Of a stretch of 26,331 bases of DNA, positions 18,461-26,331 are shown in pieces. The notes under the pieces were generated by a model that saw only the letters and a program-made list of their open reading frames with translations, searched no databases and was not told the DNA's origin. Location: positions 79,145 through 105,475 of the forward strand of contig BFEA01001101.1 of NCBI GenBank assembly GCA_003427395.1, read 5' to 3'. The position numbers and the translations under genes were made by a program. The stretch is from Chara braunii. Lineage: Eukaryota > Streptophyta > Charophyceae > Charales > Characeae. How positions within the stretch are numbered: position 1 is the stretch's first letter; every line of letters starts with the position of its first letter.

Positions 18461-19182
18461 ACTACGGCGCAGTCACGAAAGCAGTTTGTATTTGCATTTG
18501 AAACTGCGTTTTAGCAGTTTAGTCGGGGCCCGAGTTTCAATTGCAGTTGAAACTCGGGCTGCACAGTTCAGTCAGGGCCCTCGTCTATCCACGAACAGCA
18601 GATTAAAAAATAAAAAAAAAGAACATCCCTTATGCGGTGATTGCGGTCGTATACAGAATGCTACAGTGTCTGTCTGGAACTGAATGAAGAGAAGCAGTTA
18701 GCTGCCTCACGTGGAATCCGCCCTGCCTGGCTGGCAGGGCGCTACAAGGGCCTCACACAAGAAACAAAAAAGGAAGAGGACCTGTTTCATGTTCCTCACT
18801 TCCTGGCCAGATACATTCCTCAAAGCACTGGTGAGGTGAGGGCCTTCCCGACGTAGGTGGATTCGAAGTTCCTCGTTCTTTACTTTTTTATTTCTTCTTT
18901 TTCGTTTCTCTATTTTTGGCCTCCATCCCTGCCCTGAGCCCCCCATTTCTTTGGAGTAGGCTACTCTTGAGACTTCGCGTTTGCCTGTGAAGGGTAGTAC
19001 CTGCGAATCTCGGCTGTGGCCGAGACATCTTGGCCCTGGCCAATCTGGGGCATGGCCAGTCTGGGATGTGGCCGAGACATCTCGGCCGGTCTGGGGTGTG
19101 GCCGAGACATTTCGGCCGTGGCCCAACCATGGGGCTGTTTTTTTTTTTTTCCCCCAGCTGCGGAGGGGCACGGCGCATTACG

Positions 19183-19219
<37 letters not shown>

Positions 19220-19393
19220 ACCGAAGAAAGAAAGAAACGGGCATGTGCCTGAATAAACTACTAGAAAAATCCAGCCCGAGTTTCAAACTGCTAAAAAGCA
19301 GTTTCAAATGCAATTGGAACTCGGGCCCTTACTAAACTGCGAAAACGCAGTTCCAAATGCAATTACAAACTTTAACCCCGACTGCGCCGTAGT
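18461..19393. mobile_element. Element with long, hairpin-rich terminal inverted repeats
   Basis: Left arm 18461-18562 and right arm 19272-19393 are colinear inverted copies, both beginning ACTACGGCGCAGTC (perfect 14) and continuing through GTTTGTAxTTGCATTTG, AACTGCGTTTT-GCAGTTTAGT, GGGCCCGAGTT and ACTCGGGCTG. The right arm has about 20 extra bases forming another AAACTGC hairpin. The left arm contains a perfect 13-bp hairpin (18528-18540 / 18547-18559). A long T tract adjoins the right end (from 19393), and possible terminal extensions (GGGTA...) leave no clear target duplication. The interior holds a short unrecognised ORF (18641-18856) and the palindrome repeats at 19018-19117. About 933 bp; superfamily not assigned. 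Confidence 0.78.
19018..19117 (+). repeat. Three copies of a near-palindromic 18-mer
   Basis: GGCCGAGACATCTCGGCC at 19070-19087, with one-base variants at 19018-19035 and 19100-19117, spaced 52 and 30 bp. Each is an 8-bp inverted repeat around CA. Interior of the element at 18461-19393. Confidence 0.85.
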
Positions 19394-19429
19394 TTTTTTT
19401 TTTTTTTTTTTACCCATCTGAGAACGACC

Positions 19430-19613
19430 CCCCCCCTACATTTCACTTTTTTTTCCCCCTTAGTTGTTTCTGGTGGGAGACGCCATGAGCAGGCGATGCA
19501 CGCGCCCCGATTTCGGTCACCCGGTTGCACAGCTCCGCCGCGGCCACGAAAAAACTTGGCCCCGCGGCCTAGATCGCGGGATCTGAGGTTGAGGGTGCCA
19601 CATAGGTTGGTAG
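19430..19613 (+). mobile_element. Lone right end of a CTATG-family element (copy 3 type)
   Basis: 19468-19600 resembles the right GC block of copy 3 (GACGCCATG-GCAGGC-ATGC, CAGCTCCGCC and GCGGGATC segments in order) and ends in CATAG at 19601-19605, i.e. CTATGTGGCACC when reversed. The following 8-mer GTTGGTAG has no visible partner upstream. Either the left end is deleted or diverged, or the insertion at 18461-19393 complicates it. Confidence 0.5.
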
Positions 19614-19814
19614 AAAGGTAGAGGCCGAGCAGAGGAAAGAGGTGAACGGGTGGAAGGGCAGTGTTAGTCCGAAATGGAAAGAAACGGGCCAACGCACACA
19701 TCGGCACTTGAAAACAAAATACGAATCTTTTTTTTTTTTTTTTAAACAACCCGCGACAACCTGTAGGAGTGATGGTAGGCGCATGCACTCCTACTTGACT
19801 TGACGGGGGCTGCA

Positions 19815-19885
19815 GTCTATTGTTGGGGAGCTTCACCTGCTGGAATAATAGCACAGCACTTGCTGGAAACCATGCCCAACATCCC
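19815..19885 (+). repeat. Dispersed repeat, copy 2 of 3
   Basis: TCTATTGTTGGGGAGC then CACCTGCTGGAA; after about 20 extra bases with a second GCTGGAAACCATGCCCAACA. Matches 7258-7306; see also 25582-25622. Confidence 0.5.
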
Positions 19886-19921
19886 ACCCTAACTTAGTTG
19901 ATGCTCTACTGGTATAAGCAN

Positions 19922-20357
19922 AGGCACGGGGGTGTAGAAGGCCCCCACACCACCCCCCTCCCACCCCGATCCCGACCGTACCGGCGCCCAGGTGGGCGGA
20001 AAACCCGTGAAGGGCCTGTAACCCTGACTGCGCTGTAGTTTTTTCTATTTTTAATCAAAGACACCCCGTTCGGTTCTTTTTTTTTTTTTGAAGGCACGGG
20101 GGTGTAGAAGGCCCCCACACCACCCCCCTCCCGCCCCGATCCCGATCGTACCGGCGCCCAGGTGGGCGGAAAACCCGTGAAGGGCCTGTAACCCTGACTG
20201 CGCTGTAGTTTTTTCTATTTTTAATCAAAGACACCCCGTTTGGTTCTTTTTTTTTTTTTGAAGGCACGGAGGTGTAGAAGGCCCCCACACCACCCCCCTC
20301 CCGCCCCGATCCCGATCCTACCGGCACCCAGGGGGGCGGAAAACCCGTGAAGGGCCG
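19922..20357 (+). repeat. 170-bp tandem array (2.5 units) with quadruplex-prone strand
   Basis: Units start at 19923, 20093 and 20263 (exact period 170; nearly identical). Each full unit contains CCCTGACTGCGCTGTAGTT (about 20022-20040 and 20192-20210), close to the right terminus of the element at 18461-19393 and in the same orientation. The third unit stops at 20357, just before that terminus. The run CCCCCC-T-CCC-A/G-CCCC-GAT-CCC recurs at 19953-19973, 20123-20143 and 20293-20313, giving a G-quadruplex-type motif on the minus strand. An N at 19921 sits at the left edge, so the true copy number is unknown. Confidence 0.9.
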
Positions 20358-20607
20358 CCGTGTCACCGTGTCATGTAGAAGCAACAACATGAGGGAAAAA
20401 AAACAAAACAAAACCGGTACATGTAGAAGCACGGAGTTTAACAACAGAAACACGTGGACCATCCATGAGCAAACACACCATTTAAAAACAAACAAACAAA
20501 CAACTAGGAATAATACCAACCCAAAAAAAAAAAACAGACGTGTGAACCAATGACCTGCACAAATCCTAATACAACTTGGGATAGTCATGGTCGATCAATT
20601 TAATAAT

Positions 20608-20610
<3 letters not shown>
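20358..20610. other. A-rich spacer
   Basis: No gene or repeat family recognised. Contains short AAAC runs. Confidence 0.4.

Positions 20611-20690
<80 letters not shown>
20611..20690. repeat. (CT)n microsatellite
   Basis: About 80 bp of uninterrupted CT dinucleotides. Confidence 0.97.
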
Positions 20691-20692
<2 letters not shown>

Positions 20693-20790
20693 CGCCGAGT
20701 GTCCCCCCTATGCTCGAAAGGTTATGGCTGTCGCTGGAGTTGCACTCTTGTTCATCCACGATGTTAATCCATCACGGTACGTAATGATTG

Positions 20791-21650
20791 TCAGCGACTC
20801 AGCGGTAACAAGTGCCACGTCGTCATTGGTGCATAGGCATGCGTCAATGCCTCCGCCAAGGCCTCGCAGGACCGCCAGGTCTGCATTATGGGGTTGTCTT
20901 CGGGATTCTTTAATTTCGCCCTCAGTGCTGTCGTCATCTCGCACTCCTGCTCCCACAACGGCCACATGTCTTCGATGTCGCACTTGGCCTCGTGCAGTTC
21001 ATTAGCCATGGATGCCATGTCCGATTGCAGTCGCTCAGCTTCGGTCCTGCACATCGTCGAGGATTGCTGCAACACCTGTTTTTCTGATGACAGGTGGTCA
21101 TATTCGAAATCAACCCATCGGTCCAGTGCATTGCAGATCGATGACGGCTGCATGTACACTCCATTATATTGACATTTTGTTACTGACATTTTTTTCTAAA
21201 TTCACCAAATTGAGCATACCAAAAAATAACATTTTTTAGTGTTTTTTTGTCCTCATGACGTCGGATGATCACATCATCGGGTGTCGTGGCGCCTCCCGAT
21301 GATCTGACTATCGGATGTATGTTAACGGTACTTTACGTTGAGGTACATCAGATGGACAAAGTGAGATAACCACTTTCTCACCCGATGAGCAATGAAATTT
21401 TGACTAAGTCCACTTTCGTGAATTTAGAAAAAAATGTCAGTTTTAACGAAATGTCAATTATGTCATTTGTCGGATGATTGAGGTACTCTGCAAAACCGGC
21501 TCACAAGCGACCTCGTCTCCTTCAACCATGTCCACTACAACATAGTCCCCACGGCAAATCAATGTATCAAGTATGGTTTTAATATCGCTCTCTGATGCTA
21601 GAAGTTGTCTTTCCATAGTCACATTTCTGTTCTGCAATGCTCTGACGTCT
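20791..21650 (-). pseudogene. Coiled-coil ORF interrupted by a small transposon
   Basis: Two minus-strand frames look like one gene split by an insertion. The upstream part (about 21650 to 21458) starts after an acceptor-like TTTGTTCTTTTAG and encodes VRALQNRNVTMERQLLASES... to EPVLQSTSIIRQMT, then hits a stop in the inserted element. The downstream part (about 21166 to 20791) encodes NGVYMQPSSICNALDRW, then a Glu/Lys/Gln-rich, probably coiled-coil segment (SSEKQVLQQSS, EAERLQSDMASMANELHEAK) and ends at 20791. Removing 21169-21460 (the element plus one TA) joins the two in one open frame of about 190 codons; other possible duplication lengths do not. Alternatively the element lies in an intron: CATGCAG at 21154-21148 could be an acceptor. 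No named family recognised. Confidence 0.4.
21169..21458. mobile_element. Small inverted-repeat element (MITE)
   Basis: Left end TTGACATTTTGTTACTGACA then TTTTTTTCTAAATTCACCAAA; the right end (to 21458) is the reverse complement with few changes, giving about 45-bp terminal inverted repeats. About 290 bp in total. Flanks offer TA, TAT or TTAT as the target duplication, so Tc1/mariner-like or other assignment is open. The middle contains TCGGATGATC/GATGATCTGA-type inverted words. No coding. Confidence 0.75.
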
Positions 21651-21686
21651 AAAAGAACAAACGCATGCCACATTGGTGCCGGCATG

Positions 21687-21688
<2 letters not shown>

Positions 21689-21741
<53 letters not shown>
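21689..21741. repeat. (GT)n microsatellite
   Basis: About 50 bp of GT dinucleotides. The minus-strand THTHT peptide over it is not a gene. Confidence 0.95.
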
Positions 21742-21742
<1 letters not shown>

Positions 21743-22049
21743 ACGTAAGGGTATGCACTGTCCGTCCAATCACACTACTTTTCAGTGATTGTGTAGAGAG
21801 CCTTACGTACTATTTGTTCGAGTCGGGAGTGGCGTTGGAGTGGGGAGAGTGGGACCTTGCGCTAGGGTGGCCTGAATGCGCCCCTGAGCTTGGAACCAGC
21901 CATTTGCTCACATGTGAGGCTGCATCTAGCCCCGGATGGAGCAGGGGACAGGTCCCACTTGGGCGTGTAATGCGTGTTCGTCATTTCTATCTATGGATCT
22001 GCGTAATATATGGTTTAAGACGAGGAAGGGCCTCGACACAAATGCGGTG
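21742..22049. other. Unassigned sequence
   Basis: Open frames exist (for example 21936-22124) but no motif is recognised. Confidence 0.35.
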
Positions 22050-22115
22050 GGTGCATCTGGCAATGTTCTAGAGGGAAGCTCATTCTCATTTTGCACATTC
22101 CAAGAGTGGTGTGAC
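22050..22115 (-). repeat. Dispersed repeat copy (family of 6140-6236)
   Basis: Its reverse complement reads CACCACTCTTGGAATGTGCA, AAATGAGAATGAGCTTCC and CTAGAACA. This parallels 6566-6625 (ACAACTCTAGAAATGTGCA, AAAGGAGAGCGAATCTTCC, GTAGAACA). Confidence 0.55.
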
Positions 22116-22120
22116 GATGC

Positions 22121-22350
22121 CTGAACTCATGCACGGGGTACCTGGCCCAGGTTGGGCGACACCGAATCCCCAAGTGTTTACCGACAAAGGCAATTCTATT
22201 TATCAGTCGAATATGGACATGTTATCGGGAAATATGCCAAATATGAGTTTCAATACCTGGGGGTTGGATGGTCCCACTAGCAAAGAGGATTGGATTTCAG
22301 TCCTGAATCCGGTTGCGTTTTGTGAAGAGATGCAGAAAAGCAGATTACTC
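22121..22350 (+). CDS. Exon-like ORF segment, unknown
   Basis: The first part of a 209-codon frame (22111-22740) reads like coding sequence: MPELMHGVPGPGWATPNPQ, then SIYQSNMDMLSGNMPNMSF and SKEDWISVLNPVAFCEEMQ. After about 22350 the frame runs into poly-T and GAAA repeats and is no longer coding-like. It may be a single exon or a remnant. No domain recognised. Confidence 0.25.
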
Positions 22351-22493
22351 ACAGTTTTCTGGATCTTTCCACTAGTACCACATTCAGAGTCAGGAATAAA
22401 TCCTATCCTTTTTGCTAATCGGACCAGGCCCCGCTTTTTTCCGTTCTTTTTTTGTGCCTGGAAGAGAAAGGAAAGAAAGAAAGAAAGAAAAAG

Positions 22494-23017
22494 CCTTCCA
22501 CGACTCGCCATCCTCCACAAACAGTGGCGAGACTTGGCGAGGCCGAAACTGCATTTTTTCTGGCGGAAAAAGGGTCTTGGTTCCATTACATCGCCGCCGC
22601 CACGTGCGCTGTGGTTGCTGTCCCGGCCTGCTCCCGGGACTGTGGCGGATGGCAAGCTAATGGAACGGTGGCCGCCTTCTCTTCACCATGTACTTGGACG
22701 GGAAATCACTCCAGGTGCAGCTGAAACTTGCCAACACTAGGGGACAATGCAGGTCGACTGTCAGGATGGCTGTGTCAGGGGCAGGATGGCTGTGTCAGGG
22801 GCAATGGCCACACGGAGCATTTTGCGGAGGGGTGAGGAGTAGAGCCTCCACGAAGGGCCGTTGCAGGCAGGGGAAATGGAAAGCCTTGGCGGCACATCAC
22901 CAAGTGATTTCACACCCAAATTCTGACAGCCTCCATTTCATGGCTATTGGCGATGCAGTGGAACCAAGTCGCGTCCTCCATGCGTGGCGGATGGCGAGTA
23001 GTGGAAAGAGGCCCTAA
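22494..23017. repeat. Inverted-end repeat, possible PIF/Harbinger-type element
   Basis: 22494-22518 and 22984-23008 are inverted at 22 of 25 (core ACTCGCCATCC-CCAC). A third, internal copy in the right-end orientation lies at about 22639-22665 (GTGGCGGATGGCAAG). The right end could extend to GGCCC at 23014 followed by TAA; the left end runs into a GAAA microsatellite, so no duplication can be shown. Contains an exact 20-bp tandem pair (22762-22781, 22782-22801). Confidence 0.5.
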
Positions 23018-23065
23018 CAATAAAGTAAAGAGCGCATGATTCAAACATTCTGTAAGATGGGCAGG

Positions 23066-23151
23066 GTTCCTGTGGACATCCGTTGAACTCATAACCATAC
23101 AGAGAATATTAGCATGGCCCCTACACCACAATGAGACTGACAAAAAAAAAA
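23066..23151 (+). pseudogene. U6 snRNA retropseudogene
   Basis: TGTGGACATCCG...ATACAGAGAA-ATTAGCATGGCCCC follows the order of spliceosomal U6 RNA: the end of the 5' stem-loop, the ACAGAGA box and the AGC segment are intact. The internal stem-loop region is eroded (CCCCTACACCACAATGA where U6 has TGCGCAAGGATGA). The 5' part is diverged and the normal 3' end is missing, replaced by ten As (23142-23151). An exact 8-bp repeat AAGATGGG at 23054-23061 and 23154-23161 brackets it, as expected for LINE-type retroposition. No upstream plant snRNA promoter elements (USE, TATA) are seen. Confidence 0.82.
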
Positions 23152-23312
23152 CGAAGATGGGTAAGGATCCAGGTGGGGGCGAGAAGCGGCCGTTGGGGGC
23201 AAGTCCCAGTAGCACCACAATGTTAATTCTTAAGATTTTCAGAAGAGGGGGTTTGCTCTTGACCAGTAGGGGGGCCCCACTACCCACTACCCACTGCCCC
23301 AAGAGGACGGAC

Positions 23313-23455
23313 TAAGGACATACTCAGACAAGGCCGTCAGAATTGAAGAATCACAAAAACAGCGGCCAGATTGAGTCCCTGTGAAAGGAGGACTCTATCT
23401 GACCCCTCATTTTGTGATTCCGCCATTTTGAGGGCCTAGTGTGAGTATAGTCTAA
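23313..23455. mobile_element. Small PIF/Harbinger-like MITE with TAA duplication
   Basis: TAA at 23313-23315 and 23453-23455 flanks 137 bp. The ends GGACATACTCAGACAAGGCC and, reverse-complemented, GACTATACTCACACTAGGCC match at 15 of 20, and inner arms GAATCACAAAA (23348-23358) / TTTTGTGATTC (23410-23420) are exact. The terminus core resembles the inner unit at 6441-6551. Confidence 0.65.
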
Positions 23456-23687
23456 GTTATGAATCTTTGGATGTGCTTTCTGCAGAGATGCATAATCCAG
23501 TTTGGACAGGGATTTTTCGCACCTCTCCACAAAGATGTCCAGATTCATGCTAATAGTCTTACTAGCGGGACCTTGGGCCAGGGCTACTATAAGACGAATT
23601 CAGATTTTGTAAGAGATTTGAGATTTGGTGGGTGGGTGGGTAGTAGTAGTATTCTTTCTGTTCCCTTGGAGAACAGGTATAAGCTAT

Positions 23688-23855
23688 TGGGACCAGAGGA
23701 GAGGTGCAGTGATTGGTCCATTTGGCATGCTCCCTTACCCTATAGCCTGACCCCTGGCTGGTATCGCCAAACTGCAGGTCAGGTGCAGCCCCCCCTGCAT
23801 GTTCCGTCTTAGGCACCATGAAAACATGGATGTGGCTGGCATGGGTTTCCTCCTA
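23688..23855 (+). repeat. Dispersed repeat, copy 2 (partner at 4785-4940)
   Basis: Colinear with 4785-4940, same orientation: GGGACC-GAGG-GAGG, GATTGGTCC, TTGGCATG, CCCCTGGC-GGTATCGCC and CTGCAGGT. Confidence 0.6.
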
Positions 23856-24960
23856 ATATATTGTAATTAAAACAAAATGACTGAAAGGCCATCATGTCAG
23901 GGGATTGAATTGGTTGGCTTAAAAAAATTGAGACTTTCAGACTGAGGGGGAAAAGAACTTGCGGTTGGGGCTTGGGGGTGCAGCCCAGCTTGGATGAGGC
24001 TGAGGGTACGCCCAATCTCGAAGTCTGCCGCATGTGATGGCTGTGTGACTTGTGGGGGACATGTTTTTCCTAATATTAATCAATTTAAACAGGAGGGAGA
24101 GAAGGGGGAAGACCAAAGAACATAGTTTCAGTGTGTGAACGACCTTCCTGGAAAACGGGAAATAGACGTCCGCAGGCAGTGGACACCAGGTCCAACCAAC
24201 AGTCACTCTGTAAACGAGGGAGTGGGCGGAGCCATAAGCTTATTGCACAAAAAAGCCCTCAGAATCTTTTTAAAAGACCCTCTACCCAGTGGCAGTATGG
24301 CCCATCCCACATCTCAATTAGTTTACTAGGATCAGGCATACTCCTCCTGTGGGGTAGAGAAGTTGTTGGGAGGAGGTTCACCTTTTCTTTGCACAGGCAT
24401 CATCACCAGTGTCAAACCTCCAGTACAGGGGCCCTGGCAAGCGGAGAAAGAAGACGAATGGCTACCTCCTCAAAATTTGGAGGCTAGGTAGGGGCTACCT
24501 CACCACAATGGCTGAAAAAATGCTGAGCGTGCATCCCACACTTGCACGGCAGATGCCTGCTGGATGTTCTGTTGCCACTGAAACCGTTTCTCTATCTATG
24601 GGCATGACCGCACAGCTCGCGGAAATGTGCAAAAGACATAACCTACATATGCATTGGGGGGCTTATCTTTCCATTTTTTTTTCAATTATGATGATTATTA
24701 TTATTTTAAAGATGCTTGTAAGATGCTAGGATGCTAGGCTTTTATATTGCAAATCCGGCTACTAACGAGGTGGGGACCACACCCCAAATGTAAGGTGATA
24801 GAGTGCCGAGCTCATTCATCAACCTGACTGTTTGTAACCATAGGCCAGGCGGCAACGCAGACAAAACAGAAACCAGATAAACAGAAAACAAAAAACGAAA
24901 GCATCTGTCCACAAAACGCGGCAAAATGCATTAGTTACTACTAGTAGTAAGCGGATGAAT
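23856..24960. other. Long stretch without recognised feature
   Basis: Short ORFs on both strands up to about 118 codons, none with motifs or clear coding bias. No strong inverted or tandem repeat noticed. Confidence 0.4.
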
Positions 24961-25094
24961 GAATTGTTCCATTCTTGGTGGGAAGATGCATTCGTTTCGT
25001 CTTCAGGGAAGGTAGCAAAGTGCGTCGGGTACTCCTTATAGAAATCCAATGGATTGTTCCATATTCAGCGGCAAGATGCATTGGTTTTGTTTTC
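24961..25094 (+). repeat. Diverged direct repeat, offset 90 bp
   Basis: GAATTGTTCCAT...GGGAAGATGCATTCGTTT (24961-25004) and GGATTGTTCCAT...GGCAAGATGCATTGGTTT (25051-25094). A shorter related string GGCAAAATGCATTAGTT lies at about 24920. Confidence 0.6.
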
Positions 25095-25218
25095 ATTTCC
25101 ACTGCAGTGCGGCCAGGGCCTATTTACCGGACTGGTGTTTCAGTGGAACAGTGCCCCCGACCATTTTAAGAGCGGGAGGAGGAGGGGGTAGTCGAGGAGA
25201 CCGTTCATTGTAGGGGAC

Positions 25219-25449
25219 ATGGATCATTCATGGCTATGGCCAGAAAGGTTGCAAACTCGGAGGAGAAGGCGGCTATGGCGGCAGGCTCACCATGCATCGT
25301 CTCCGAAAAGCTCGGAGGCTAAGACGGCTATGGCGGCAAGCTCGGCGGCGAAGGCGGCTATGGTGGCGGGCTCACCGTGCATCGTCTGCGAAAAGAGTCC
25401 GAACACCGAACGACTCTTTAGGTATATATACACTCTACTGGGTGTATGA
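25219..25449 (+). CDS. Short repeat-encoding ORF, possible exon
   Basis: The peptide AKAAM(A/V)AGSPCIV(S/C)EK is encoded twice, from about 25265 and 25350 (offset 85 bp), so the two copies are in different frames. In the second, the frame continues SPNTERLFR to a donor-like AG|GTATAT near 25421. Ala-rich from GCG/GGC codons. Possibly a partially duplicated exon; no family recognised. Confidence 0.25.
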   Translation: MDHSWLWPERLQTRRRRRLWRQAHHASSPKSSEAKTAMAASSAAKAAMVAGSPCIVCEKSPNTERLFRYIYTLLGV

Positions 25450-25581
25450 GTCTCTTTTTTTAATTTTATTTTATCCAAAATTTTCACAATCAACAACAGG
25501 TCCGTTTTTATTTTTGTTTTTGCTTGTTTGCCCAGGTTTTTGTCAAGGTGGGATACTAGACAGACCACAGTAGTCGGCCAT

Positions 25582-25622
25582 TCGGTGAGGAGCAGCAAAT
25601 GATGGAAGCCAATCCAGTGTCC
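25582..25622 (+). repeat. Dispersed repeat, copy 3 of 3 (weak)
   Basis: GGTGAGGAGCAGCAAATGAT then GGAAGCCAATCCAGTGTCCC, alignable without gaps to 7262-7306 but diverged. Confidence 0.35.
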
Positions 25623-26268
25623 CATACAAAATTACGGTAATTAATATTTTAAAAAATGCAGCTCTCCACACTCATGTCTTTTCCTCCTATGGTTACGGCG
25701 AGAGGCAAGGATTACGTACTCATCTCCCACCAAATCTTTCTATTAATCTGAATCCACCTTTTTTTTTTCGTTTCTTTTCTACTAAATATCATGACTGGCA
25801 GAAAAGTCTCTCCATCTTCCTTTCCTTTCTCTTGTTTTTAATTTTCTTAATCCTCCTCTTCCATTTCTCGATTTATGCGAGTCATGCTTGCGCAGGGGCC
25901 ATGCCTGTCTTCTTTCTCTTTATCGCTCCAATTTTTACGGATGCCCCAAAGGAATTTATCCTCTTCCCCTTCTTTCCCTCTTCCCAAAAAAGAAGGGCGA
26001 CGGCCATGAGATATCATAGCGGAATTCACCGCCCCTGGTAAATCAGATATTTATTCACCTACTTCCATCTGGATTGGAACGCAGGTCTGTATTTCAACAA
26101 TACACGAGGTGAACCAGCGGGCCAACTGTGCTAGGCCAACTGAGGTAGGCCCGTTGGTTCCTTATTTCACTATAATTGCCCTTTTGTATCCGTCACCACT
26201 TCTTATTGCGGTTGTATGTGCTATACATAAACCTGGGAGAAACATTTCTCCTCTGCCCCCCTTTCGTG

Positions 26269-26273
<5 letters not shown>
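25623..26273. other. Intergenic, nothing recognised
   Basis: T-rich sequence with short non-descript ORFs. Confidence 0.4.

Positions 26274-26329
<56 letters not shown>
26274..26329. repeat. (CT)n microsatellite at window end
   Basis: CT dinucleotides run almost to the end of the window, so the tract may continue beyond it. Confidence 0.95.
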
Positions 26330-26330
<1 letters not shown>

Positions 26331-26331
26331 C

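Noticed and set aside
21458-21769. HTHTHT-containing 103-codon protein as a full gene
   Set aside because: The N-terminal half is GT-repeat translation. Only the part after the acceptor-like site at about 21650 looks coding.
24131-24729. Overlapping 106-118-codon ORFs as genes
   Set aside because: No recognisable motif; length is within the chance range for this composition.

Overview
This looks like a repeat-dense nuclear segment of a streptophyte (land plant or charophyte green alga). The one clear gene is a plant-type receptor-like kinase. Almost everything downstream is non-autonomous DNA transposons, foldback repeats, microsatellites and decayed open frames. A large charophyte genome such as Chara would fit, but that is inference; nothing here fixes the species. 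Scattered single Ns (1307, 1310-1311, 1366, 1429, 19921) show this is draft assembly.

Layout. 1-3039: receptor-like kinase gene, with a candidate signal-peptide exon in one frame and the ectodomain, membrane helix and kinase in another. 3251-4371: first member of a transposon family defined here, the CTATG family. 4372-7330: foldback elements and dispersed repeats. 7390-8260: a 473-bp-period tandem duplication with a weak ORF. 8650-9583: GAT-rich tandem repeats encoding acidic peptides. 9584-11820: GC-richer, ORF-bearing sequence with no recognisable family. 11887-17982: four more CTATG elements in 6 kb; the last carries a nested PIF/Harbinger-type MITE and a nested hAT-type element. 18461-20357: an element with long inverted repeats, a lone CTATG-type end, and a 170-bp tandem array whose units contain a related terminus. 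20791-21650 (minus): a coiled-coil ORF interrupted by a small inverted-repeat element. 22050-26331: mixed dispersed repeats, a U6 snRNA retropseudogene with target-site duplication, another small MITE, and mostly featureless sequence.

The most notable result is the CTATG family. Five elements begin CTATG (or a close variant) and end in its inverted counterpart. Four have perfect, mutually different 8-bp target duplications (GCCAGAAG, GTTCCTTT, TCGACCAT, GTCAGTGG), and the fifth pair matches at 6 of 8. Each carries GC-rich, strongly self-complementary subterminal blocks around an AT-rich or microsatellite-rich core. Subtracting the two nested insertions from the copy at 16135-17974 leaves 512 bp, against 513 bp for the intact copy at 11895-12407, and the two are colinear in inverted orientation. 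No transposase gene is visible in the window, so these elements would depend on enzymes encoded elsewhere.
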